Position numbers and translations under genes: made by a program
Shown: positions 1-6,702 of the stretch, piece after piece
How the letters are laid out: every line of letters begins with the position of its first letter
Numbering within the stretch: the stretch's first letter is position 1
Source of the DNA: Saprospiraceae bacterium UBA3362
Lineage (GTDB): Bacteria; Bacteroidota; Bacteroidia; Chitinophagales; Saprospiraceae
Direction of reading: 5' to 3'
Assembly: GCA_002360455.1 (NCBI GenBank)
Contig: DEQQ01000037.1
Coordinates: 1-41,478, forward strand
DNA: 41,478 nucleotides
The notes under the pieces: model-generated
Told to the model about the DNA's origin: nothing
Database searches by the model: none
The model's input: the letters and a program-made list of their open reading frames with translations, nothing else

Positions 1-95
1 TGAGGAGGCTGGAGGGCTTGGTCACGCAGAGCAAAGTGAGGCGTGACGGAACCCCGTAAGACTCCGACCCCGACTTTGGAGGGGGCACAGCCAAA
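1..95. other. GC-rich stretch with strong hairpins
   Basis: The first 90 bases are about 63% G+C by direct count, against roughly 30-40% in most of the window. A perfect 7-bp stem (GTCACGC at 21-27, GCGTGAC at 41-47) is followed by a second GC-rich fold around CCCC/GGGG at 67-83. A short open frame ends at the TAA at 56-58, so this could be the end of an upstream gene. It could also be the 3' part of a structured RNA or an extragenic palindromic repeat. The window edge prevents a decision. Confidence 0.45.
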
Positions 96-104
96 ATAAA
101 TTTA

Positions 105-136
105 TTGATGAAGGCTCTATTGGTTTCCTGAATTTG
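105..136 (+). promoter_or_regulatory. Candidate promoter of the sigma-factor gene
   Basis: TTG at 105-107 is followed after 21 bases by TGAATTTG at 129-136, one base off the Bacteroidota -7 consensus TAnnTTTG. The gene's ATG is at 145, so the transcript would have almost no leader. The off-consensus base could mean weak housekeeping recognition or autoregulation, but this is inference. Confidence 0.45.
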
Positions 137-144
137 GAATACGT

Positions 145-774
145 ATGGCAGAAAAAAATAAAAAATCGGATCAACGAAAATCCAAGCTCCACCAGCAATT
201 TGAGGAGGAGTTCTTACCCCATTTGGAGGCACTCAATACCTTTGCCTATCACCTTACTTATGATGAAGAGGACGCAGCAGATTTGGTCCAGGAAACTTAT
301 ATGAAGGCCTACAAATTCATGGATAAGTTTGAAGAGGGAACTAATTCTAAGGCTTGGTTGTTTAAGATATTGAAGAATGCATACATCAACCAATATAGGA
401 AGCGCTCCAAGCGTCCTATTCAGGTGGATTATGAGGAGTCTATTATTATGCAAGACACAGAAGAAAGCTCTTCTGTAGCAGGATATGTTGATCTTCGGGA
501 GGACATGTTTGACAATATGTTGGGCGACGAAGTTACAACGGCTTTGGGCAGTATGCCTGAGGAATTCCGCACCATCATTCTTCTGTGTGATATAGAAGGT
601 TTTAGTTACGAAGAAATAGCCAAAATCATTGAGGTTCCGGTGGGTACTGTGAGATCTCGAATATTCAGAGCAAGAAATATGCTCAAAGAAAAGCTGAAAC
701 ATTATGCCGAGTCTTTGGGATTCAAAGATTATCGTGGTGGTGAAAAACAGAATGAAGAAGAAAATGAAATCTGA
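145..774 (+). CDS. ECF-type RNA polymerase sigma-70 factor
   Basis: This is a 209-residue extracytoplasmic-function sigma factor, which directs RNA polymerase to a small set of stress or envelope promoters. Sigma region 2 lies at about residues 20-95 and includes the DAADLVQETYMKAYKF helix used for core binding and -10 recognition. Sigma region 4 lies at about 130-190 and holds the helix-turn-helix YEEIAKIIEVPVGTVRSRIF. There is no region 1 or 3, as usual for ECF proteins. A tail of about 20 charged residues follows region 4. The next gene, 41 bases downstream on the same strand, encodes a small anti-sigma-like protein, so the two probably form a regulated pair. The family is certain; the regulon cannot be read from the sequence. 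Confidence 0.95.
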   Translation: MAEKNKKSDQRKSKLHQQFEEEFLPHLEALNTFAYHLTYDEEDAADLVQETYMKAYKFMDKFEEGTNSKAWLFKILKNAYINQYRKRSKRPIQVDYEESIIMQDTEESSSVAGYVDLREDMFDNMLGDEVTTALGSMPEEFRTIILLCDIEGFSYEEIAKIIEVPVGTVRSRIFRARNMLKEKLKHYAESLGFKDYRGGEKQNEEENEI

Positions 775-815
775 GATGAATTAAACTTAAATTATATCAT
801 TAGTTAAAATTGTTT

Positions 816-1046
816 ATGAATCGTTTTTCTACAGAAGAATTAAAATCCCAAGTGTGTCGATTTTTTGATAAGGAATTGAACGACGACGATCAAAAGGAAT
901 TAATGTCTCAAATCCATTCTTGTCCATCAAGCATGAATGAATTTAATAGAGAAAAGCAGATTCGAGAAAAGCTAAAGCAAAATGTACATAGACCTCCGGT
1001 GTCTCCGGGTCTTGCAGACCAAATTAAGCATAAATTGAGAGGCTAG
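816..1046 (+). CDS. Small anti-sigma-factor-like protein (degenerate zinc motif)
   Basis: This 76-residue soluble protein starts at the ATG at 816; an in-frame TTG six bases earlier is less likely. Size, position behind an ECF sigma gene and layout (an early Cys in VCRFFDKEL, then a helix, then HSCPSS followed by a charged helix) resemble the short RsrA-like zinc-binding anti-sigma factors. In those proteins a His-x3-Cys-x2-Cys cluster binds zinc and senses oxidation. Here only one Cys of the CxxC pair remains (CPSS) and His is two residues before it. Zinc or redox sensing may therefore be lost or changed. The role is inferred mainly from context. Confidence 0.6.
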   Translation: MNRFSTEELKSQVCRFFDKELNDDDQKELMSQIHSCPSSMNEFNREKQIREKLKQNVHRPPVSPGLADQIKHKLRG

Positions 1047-1069
1047 TCCGGAGCTAAAGAGCTAAATTT

Positions 1070-2959
1070 TTAGTACGCTCTAACATCTTTTTTCTCCATA
1101 AAGTTAATAAAAGCAGTGTTTACTACTTTGTAACCTCCCGGTGTGGGGTAGTCTCCTGAGAAATACCAGTCGCCATGATGGTTCGGGCAAGATTTGTGCA
1201 AGCCTTTTAAAGATTGAAATACAATTTCTACAGGGATATTATGATCCTTGGGAGTCATCATACGACTAATTTCGGCAGAGATCTCCTCTTCTGTAAACAA
1301 ATCGTATAATGGTTTGAGCCCATTGGTCATTTTATGTTCAGGCAATTTTAAGATGGCCAAACATTTTTCGTATGTTTCCTCAAGTTTGTATTCTAAGTTC
1401 TGTTGCTCCAGTATATTTAATAAGGCTTTGAATGCAACGAATTTGCTTATCTGCGACATATCAATTCCATAGCAATCAGGATAACGAATCTGAGGAGCAG
1501 AAGATGCGACGATAATTTTTTTTGGATGAAGGGTGCACAATATTCTGATTATGCTATCCCGCAATGTAGTTCCTCTAACTATACTGTCATCCAACACCAC
1601 CAGAGTATCTACATTGTTTTTGACTAAGCCGTAAGTGACATCATAAACATGAGAAACCAGTCCACCTCTTATAGCATCGTTGGCAATAAAAGTTCTCATT
1701 TTATCATCTTTCACGACCAATTTTTCAATGCGAGGTTTTTGATCCAGAATAGACTTGACCTTATCGGGATCAGTAATTTTTTCGGAAATTATTCGCTGAG
1801 CTTTGTGGACATTGAGGTAATCATGCAATGCTTCGCTCAGACCAAAAAAGGCGGTCTCTGAGGTATTAGGAATATAAGAAAATACAGTGTGTTCAAGATC
1901 GTATTCTACTTTAGCCAAGATAAGGGGAACAATTTCTTTACCTAGATTTTTTCTTTCTTGATAGATATCTCTGTCATTGCCTCGAGAGAAATAAATTCTT
2001 TCGAACGTGCATTTCTTTGGAGAAACAGGCTCAAGGCAGTTTTCTTCTTGTACAGTTCCATCTTTTTTGACAATTAGAGCGTTTCCCGGCCCAAGCTCTT
2101 TAATACTGCCAAAGGGTTTTTGAAGCGCCGTCATTAATGCCGGCCTCTCTGAAGCCATTGCTACTATTTCTTCGTCTTGATAATAGAATGCCGGACGAAT
2201 ACCCAATGGGTCTCGGAGGATGAATGCATCGCCATGACCAATCATTCCGGCCATGACATATCCTCCATCAAATTTTTTGGCCGCTTTTTTGAGCACAGAA
2301 TTCACATCCAAATTGGCAAAAATCAAGGGATTGATGCTTTGAGGATTATGACCTTCCGGCTTGAACCAATTAAACAGTTGTTGGACTTCTTCATCCAAAA
2401 AATGGCCTATTTTTTCGAGGACTGTGACAGTGTCAGATTTTACTTTGGGATATTGACCAAGAGAAACCAGTTTATCAAAAAGTTCTTCGATGTTGGTCAG
2501 ATTAAAGTTGCCGGCTATGACCAAATTTCTTGAAATCCAATTATTTTCTCTTATAAAAGGATGCACAGTCTCAATGCTGTTGTCTCCATGAGTGCCGTAT
2601 CTCAAATGACCTAAAAGCAGCTCGCCCATAAAAGGCTTGTTGGCTTTAAGCCATCCAGGGTCATGAGTTTGTTCATCCGTAAGATCTTTGAAATGTGAAA
2701 AAACGCCTTCAAACAATGCCTGTAGATAATTTGGAGCATTGCTTCTTCTTCGCGAAATGTATTTGTTGCCTGGGGAGACATCCAGTTTGATCGTTGCAAG
2801 ACCTGCACCATCCTGACCTCTATTTCTTTGTTTTTGGAGAAGAAGCTGAAGTTTTTGAAGGCCGTAGAACGAACTGCCATACTTTTCTTCATAAAAAGCT
2901 AGAGGTTTTAATAACCTCACAAAGGCTAAACCACATTCATGTTTGATTTGATCGCTCAT
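1070..2959 (-). CDS. purF: Amidophosphoribosyltransferase (glutamine PRPP amidotransferase)
   Basis: PurF catalyses the first committed step of purine synthesis: PRPP plus glutamine gives 5-phosphoribosylamine. I chose the ATG at 2959 (MSDQIKHECG); an in-frame TTG at 2980 lies inside the apparent -7 element and is rejected. Cys9 follows a short propeptide and should be the N-terminal nucleophile of the glutaminase domain after processing. The loop around RNRGQDGAG matches the Ntn-hydrolase part. The PRPP-binding loop VVLDDSIVRGTT lies in the C-terminal phosphoribosyltransferase domain. At 629 residues it is longer than the roughly 500-residue E. coli enzyme, because of insertions in the N-terminal half typical of the long Bacteroidota form. 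It is convergent with the sigma operon, 23 bases away, and monocistronic. Confidence 0.9.
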   Translation of the reverse strand: MSDQIKHECGLAFVRLLKPLAFYEEKYGSSFYGLQKLQLLLQKQRNRGQDGAGLATIKLDVSPGNKYISRRRSNAPNYLQALFEGVFSHFKDLTDEQTHDPGWLKANKPFMGELLLGHLRYGTHGDNSIETVHPFIRENNWISRNLVIAGNFNLTNIEELFDKLVSLGQYPKVKSDTVTVLEKIGHFLDEEVQQLFNWFKPEGHNPQSINPLIFANLDVNSVLKKAAKKFDGGYVMAGMIGHGDAFILRDPLGIRPAFYYQDEEIVAMASERPALMTALQKPFGSIKELGPGNALIVKKDGTVQEENCLEPVSPKKCTFERIYFSRGNDRDIYQERKNLGKEIVPLILAKVEYDLEHTVFSYIPNTSETAFFGLSEALHDYLNVHKAQRIISEKITDPDKVKSILDQKPRIEKLVVKDDKMRTFIANDAIRGGLVSHVYDVTYGLVKNNVDTLVVLDDSIVRGTTLRDSIIRILCTLHPKKIIVASSAPQIRYPDCYGIDMSQISKFVAFKALLNILEQQNLEYKLEETYEKCLAILKLPEHKMTNGLKPLYDLFTEEEISAEISRMMTPKDHNIPVEIVFQSLKGLHKSCPNHHGDWYFSGDYPTPGGYKVVNTAFINFMEKKDVRAY

Positions 2960-2967
2960 TGATCTCA

Positions 2968-3000
2968 CAAAGGTAATCAATTAGGCTTAACAAGGACAAA
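2968..3000 (-). promoter_or_regulatory. purF promoter
   Basis: On the minus strand TTTG (3000-2997) is followed after exactly 21 bases by TACCTTTG (2975-2968), a full match to the Bacteroidota -33/-7 pattern. The ATG is only nine bases past the -7 element, so the mRNA should be leaderless or nearly so. No room is left for a 5' riboswitch such as a purine riboswitch. Confidence 0.75.
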
Positions 3001-3399
3001 AACCGAAGAGAAATCAATGCAAGAGCCGACTATCAGCGTTCACTTTAACCAATTCATAGATGCTCAGAGTGTGTTCATTCAGGCTTTAAAATTGAATACT
3101 CATTTACAAGTTTTATAAGAGACTAAAACCAAAGAGATTTTTGACAATAAATGAATGGCTTTAGCCGGAAAAATTTGGATTCATTAAACTGAATAAGGAT
3201 GACCATAGAAGATGATGACAAAAGGAAATCTATGGGTTACAAACAGAAAAACAAATATTTTTTTTGTATAAAACTAAATTAATTATATAAAATATTATTA
3301 ATTAATAAAAAATACTTATTAAATATTTAATATTGGTTAAATTGCGATAAAAAATTTCAAAAAAATGAAAATAATTAGTATTAAATTCTGATAATACAT
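3001..3399. other. Divergent AT-rich intergenic region
   Basis: There is no supportable gene in these 400 bases between purF and the secreted protease. The right half (about 3240-3400) is extremely A+T rich with long A and T runs. That is typical of strong upstream elements, or of a region bound by nucleoid proteins. I found no clear tandem repeat or tRNA. Confidence 0.6.
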
Positions 3400-3407
3400 T
3401 AATTTTG
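3400..3407 (+). promoter_or_regulatory. -7 element before the protease gene
   Basis: TAATTTTG matches TAnnTTTG and lies 20 bases before the ATG at 3428. No clear TTG or TTTG was seen about 20 bases upstream, so the -33 part is weak. Confidence 0.5.
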
Positions 3408-3427
3408 TAATCTAAAAATTGAAAACT

Positions 3428-5248
3428 ATGAAAAATGTAATTTTATCAATCGGCTTTTGGTTAAGCGTTCAATTACTTCATGCCCAAATAATCATCCAAA
3501 TTCAGGCTCCAACCAATTTGAGTGCAGAAAATCAGAGTACAGTAGACTTTGTTACTCAACTTCCGCAAACATTGTCTTATCAATTTGTAAGATTCGATTC
3601 TGCCAATTTTGCTCAACAGATTTCAAGCCTTAGCTTAAGTATAAATCTTCCGACTTTGGAAACTCCACTTACATTTACCAAAAAAGAGCTGGAGTATGAG
3701 GGCCCTCAAACGTATAGATATTACGGGGAGGTTCCGCAGGGCAATGGTTCGTCAAGTCATGAATTTGTTAATATAGAGGTTGACCAAGAAAATATTTATA
3801 TGATTTTGGTACACCAAAATGATGCGTATTATTTATTACCCATTGGAGAAGGAAATCATATATTGATTCAAACCAATGAAACTCCGGGAGATCATGAGTG
3901 CGCCTCTACTTCAGATGGTGAGTTTAATTATGATTATGATCCCAAGTTCATAGAATCGGACGATCATGATCCCAATAAGACTGAATGTGAGCGAGTGACT
4001 TACAGAGGATGTAATATTCGTATTTTGGTTGCCCCATGTGGATCAGAACCTATTCGCAATTGGGGTTCATTTGGCAGATTAATTATAATGCAAATTAATA
4101 CAGCCATGATTAGATCAAGATGTCCGCACAGAGCGATTCTTGCAGGTGTAGCGTATGCAAGTGAAATAAAATACACTCAAAGTTATAATAGTATAGCCTA
4201 TATAATGGATAGGTATAATATGCATGCCGGTGGAGTTATTCCGGATAGAGAGTTGTTTCGTTTACGGAGCCAGTATCAGGCAGATTTGATTTTTGGTATC
4301 TGTTGTGAAGGAAATTTGGAAGGAGCCAATGGAGTTGCTCCGTTGCCTGCAAAAGGGATTATGCCGCAAGTTGAGATTACATCGATGGTAGTTCCATCTA
4401 AAATACTAGGAAATAGATTTACGCCTGCCCATGAATTTGGACATATGCTTAATGGAAGGCATCCTGATGATTTTGATGCACCTCCGGGACTGTCAAAAGA
4501 CTTTATCCAGGAGCGGTATTATGCAGCAACTCTTTTGGACAATCAAAGGTTGCCTCGGATAATGAATTACTCAAATCCGCAAGTTAAAGTTGAAAATTTA
4601 AAGACAGGAGAATCGAATAAATTTAATGTGTGTAATATGAATAAGTACGGTTGTGTAGCCGCAGAATTTTTACCAAATTCCAATTGCACTTATTACGTGA
4701 ACGCTCATTATGACAATCTATGTACTCCAACAACAATCACCGTAGAAGGAAAGGGGTTTGTCGATAATGACCCTTCATGTTTTGAACCGAATCTCAACCT
4801 CTACCAATTTGAATACAGTAAAGATGGAGTAAATTATACGGTAGTATGTCCTTATTCAACAAGCTCAACCTGTACTTTTCCATGGGTTCCGGGACCTTAT
4901 GATGCCATAAGAATGACAGTAAATAAGAATTTGTATTTCACTTCCTCTTTTACTTCTTTGTCACCGGAGTGTATCACTCCGAGCAATCTGTCAACCAATG
5001 TAGAGGACAACTACACAGTAAGCTATAACGAGAAAACAGAAGAACTGTCCATTGAATCAAAATCGGACAATCTTGAAAGAAATATTCAATATGAAATTTA
5101 TGCTTTAAATGGGTCTTCAATAATAATGAAAGGAAAGACAGATCACAAACAAGCATTAAACGTAAGTGCGCTTGTGAGTGGAATTTATTTGGTCAAAGTT
5201 GGAAAAGAAGAACATGCGACAAGCTTTAAGATCGTAATAAATAAATAA
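3428..5248 (+). CDS. Secreted metzincin-like metalloprotease with T9SS sorting domain
   Basis: This 606-residue protein starts at the ATG at 3428 with a 20-residue signal peptide ending in HAQ; an in-frame TTG at 3419 is rejected. The zinc site is HEFGHMLNGRH (His335, Glu336, His339, His345), the metzincin HExxHxxGxxH layout, except that the usual Gly at position 8 is Asn and the Gly follows it. A likely Met-turn, RIMNYSNP, lies about 40 residues later. The first 200 residues look like a pro-region. The last 80 or so residues (YEIYALNG ... GIYLVKV ... FKIVINK) form a T9SS type A sorting domain. The protein should cross the outer membrane and be released or anchored at the surface. A small secreted protein is translationally coupled downstream. 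Proteolysis is likely but the substrate is unknown. Confidence 0.82.
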   Translation: MKNVILSIGFWLSVQLLHAQIIIQIQAPTNLSAENQSTVDFVTQLPQTLSYQFVRFDSANFAQQISSLSLSINLPTLETPLTFTKKELEYEGPQTYRYYGEVPQGNGSSSHEFVNIEVDQENIYMILVHQNDAYYLLPIGEGNHILIQTNETPGDHECASTSDGEFNYDYDPKFIESDDHDPNKTECERVTYRGCNIRILVAPCGSEPIRNWGSFGRLIIMQINTAMIRSRCPHRAILAGVAYASEIKYTQSYNSIAYIMDRYNMHAGGVIPDRELFRLRSQYQADLIFGICCEGNLEGANGVAPLPAKGIMPQVEITSMVVPSKILGNRFTPAHEFGHMLNGRHPDDFDAPPGLSKDFIQERYYAATLLDNQRLPRIMNYSNPQVKVENLKTGESNKFNVCNMNKYGCVAAEFLPNSNCTYYVNAHYDNLCTPTTITVEGKGFVDNDPSCFEPNLNLYQFEYSKDGVNYTVVCPYSTSSTCTFPWVPGPYDAIRMTVNKNLYFTSSFTSLSPECITPSNLSTNVEDNYTVSYNEKTEELSIESKSDNLERNIQYEIYALNGSSIIMKGKTDHKQALNVSALVSGIYLVKVGKEEHATSFKIVINK

Positions 5249-5877
5249 TGAGGATTTTATATATAATTTTCACAGGCCTTTTGTGTTTCCATACCATAGA
5301 AGCGCAAAAGGCTCTTGACACCAAACCAAAAAGAGACTTTGACAGAGTTTATGATTTAGCTTTTGCTACACCGGATTCAATGTGTTTTCATGATTTCTTG
5401 ATAAGAGAGTTTCAGGGACTTGAATTCAACTATAATGGTTATGCTTATGCGAATGTAAACGAACAGCTGGTGAGGTTTGAGTCTAGAGTTACAAATTTTG
5501 TAACGCCCACTACTTGCAATTTAGGCTTTCATCTCATTGACAGCAAAAAGAGGATAACGGGTGCAATTATAATTGGAAGTATTCCAATAGAGCCCGGCAT
5601 CTACCCTTTGCAACATATGGCCAAGCAGTCAAAGTATAGTGCAATTTTTTTGGTCTATAATGGAGTGAGTTGTAATATACAAGGAGTATATTATCTGGAC
5701 AGTAAGTATGATGAAGTCGGCAATTTTATTCAAGTATTAGAAATGACAGATGATGAATTTCTAAAAGGAAGATTTAAAATTGCGTTTAAAAAAGTAAAAG
5801 ATAATACCAAAGATCAAAGCTTACCGGATACGATGGTTTTTGAAAATGGATTTTATTATTCCGGTACTCTGAATTAA
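5248..5877 (+). CDS. Secreted protein of unknown function, coupled to the protease
   Basis: This 209-residue protein has a signal peptide (MRILYIIFTGLLCFHTIEAQ). Its ATG overlaps the protease stop codon by one base (TAATG), so the two are almost certainly translated together. The mature part is rich in beta-forming segments. It has two cysteines in the middle (TTCNLG and GVSCNIQG) that could pair, and a last strand GRFKIAFKKV like those of small Bacteroidota beta-sandwich proteins. It has no T9SS domain, no lipobox and no catalytic motif. It could be a chaperone, inhibitor or immunity-like partner of the protease. That rests only on the coupling. Confidence 0.75.
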   Translation: MRILYIIFTGLLCFHTIEAQKALDTKPKRDFDRVYDLAFATPDSMCFHDFLIREFQGLEFNYNGYAYANVNEQLVRFESRVTNFVTPTTCNLGFHLIDSKKRITGAIIIGSIPIEPGIYPLQHMAKQSKYSAIFLVYNGVSCNIQGVYYLDSKYDEVGNFIQVLEMTDDEFLKGRFKIAFKKVKDNTKDQSLPDTMVFENGFYYSGTLN

Positions 5878-5896
5878 GCAACTGTTTATATTGAGT

Positions 5897-6673
5897 TTAC
5901 TCTTGTGTAAAGATCATTGAATTTTTATAGTTGTTGGTTGCAGAAGTTTGAAAGAAAAATTTTTGTTTAGGAATATAGGCATTGGCTTGCAACTCACATA
6001 TATACCAAGGGATAACATGATCTGCAGGAAATACAACTGGAGTGTTAAGTTGGATTAATGATTTAAGTGCGTTTCCTTGCAATGCATAAGCATTTGCAAA
6101 ATAATGATAGCCTGCTTTTAAACTGTATTTTCCAAAGGGCTTAGGGTAGATGTTGTTGATCATTTTATGAGAGAATTTCATTCCACCATAGCATTTTTGA
6201 AAATGATAAAATAACTGCTTGGCTTTGGTATAAATTGTAGTTTTTTCATTTCGTTCATAATCTAAAAGTACGATCTCCCAATTCTCAGGTATCTCTTGGA
6301 AAAACGAAATTAACTGCACAATATTTTCTTTTCGGATTCTCACATCATCTTCAAAAATAAGTATTCTTTTATATTGGTTTTGAACAGCATCTTCATAAAT
6401 TTTTCTATGCCCTAAGGAACAAGCAACTTGTCCGCTGCTCATGGCGTAATTATGCCTGGAATATTGGATTGCTTTTTGCTCATCATAAATAGATGGATCG
6501 TTTACATTTAACTCTTTCTTATCTATACCAAAAAAAAATTCGTAGTCAAACCCAATAAGCTCTTCCTTTACTTCCTCTTGCCTATCCTTTGCTTTGGGTA
6601 TAGTTAATACATAAATTTTATCAAAGTATTGATTGCAAAATTCCTTAATACTCGCTAACTCATGTGTCAACAT
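5897..6673 (-). CDS. Glycosyltransferase family 25 protein
   Basis: This 258-residue protein resembles GT25 (LgtB/LpsA-like) glycosyltransferases, which add galactose or similar sugars to lipopolysaccharide or other surface glycans. The N-terminal strand FDKIYVLTIPKAKDRQEEV is the GT25 opening block. SSGQVACSLGHRKIYEDA is the family's conserved central block. ILIFEDDVRI carries the acidic EDD motif. No membrane segment is seen, so it should act at the cytoplasmic face. I chose the ATG at 6673; an upstream TTG at 6697 is less likely. It starts 29 bases after the CocE-type gene on the same strand and shows no promoter of its own, so the two are probably cotranscribed. Whether they share a pathway is unclear. 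Confidence 0.85.
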   Translation of the reverse strand: MLTHELASIKEFCNQYFDKIYVLTIPKAKDRQEEVKEELIGFDYEFFFGIDKKELNVNDPSIYDEQKAIQYSRHNYAMSSGQVACSLGHRKIYEDAVQNQYKRILIFEDDVRIRKENIVQLISFFQEIPENWEIVLLDYERNEKTTIYTKAKQLFYHFQKCYGGMKFSHKMINNIYPKPFGKYSLKAGYHYFANAYALQGNALKSLIQLNTPVVFPADHVIPWYICELQANAYIPKQKFFFQTSATNNYKNSMIFTQE

Positions 6674-6702
6674 ACAAAATGAGATTTTACTCAACAAATG
6701 AT

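Noticed and set aside
214..702. 162-residue open frame antisense to the sigma factor
   Set aside because: The sigma factor on the other strand is unmistakable and this frame has no protein-like features.
2960..2980. TTG start of purF at 2980
   Set aside because: It lies inside the TACCTTTG -7 element, and the ATG at 2959 gives the normal short propeptide before the catalytic Cys.
3240..3400. A/T-rich stretch considered as a replication origin or CRISPR leader
   Set aside because: No DnaA-box cluster, no regularly spaced repeats; only A/T runs next to a promoter.
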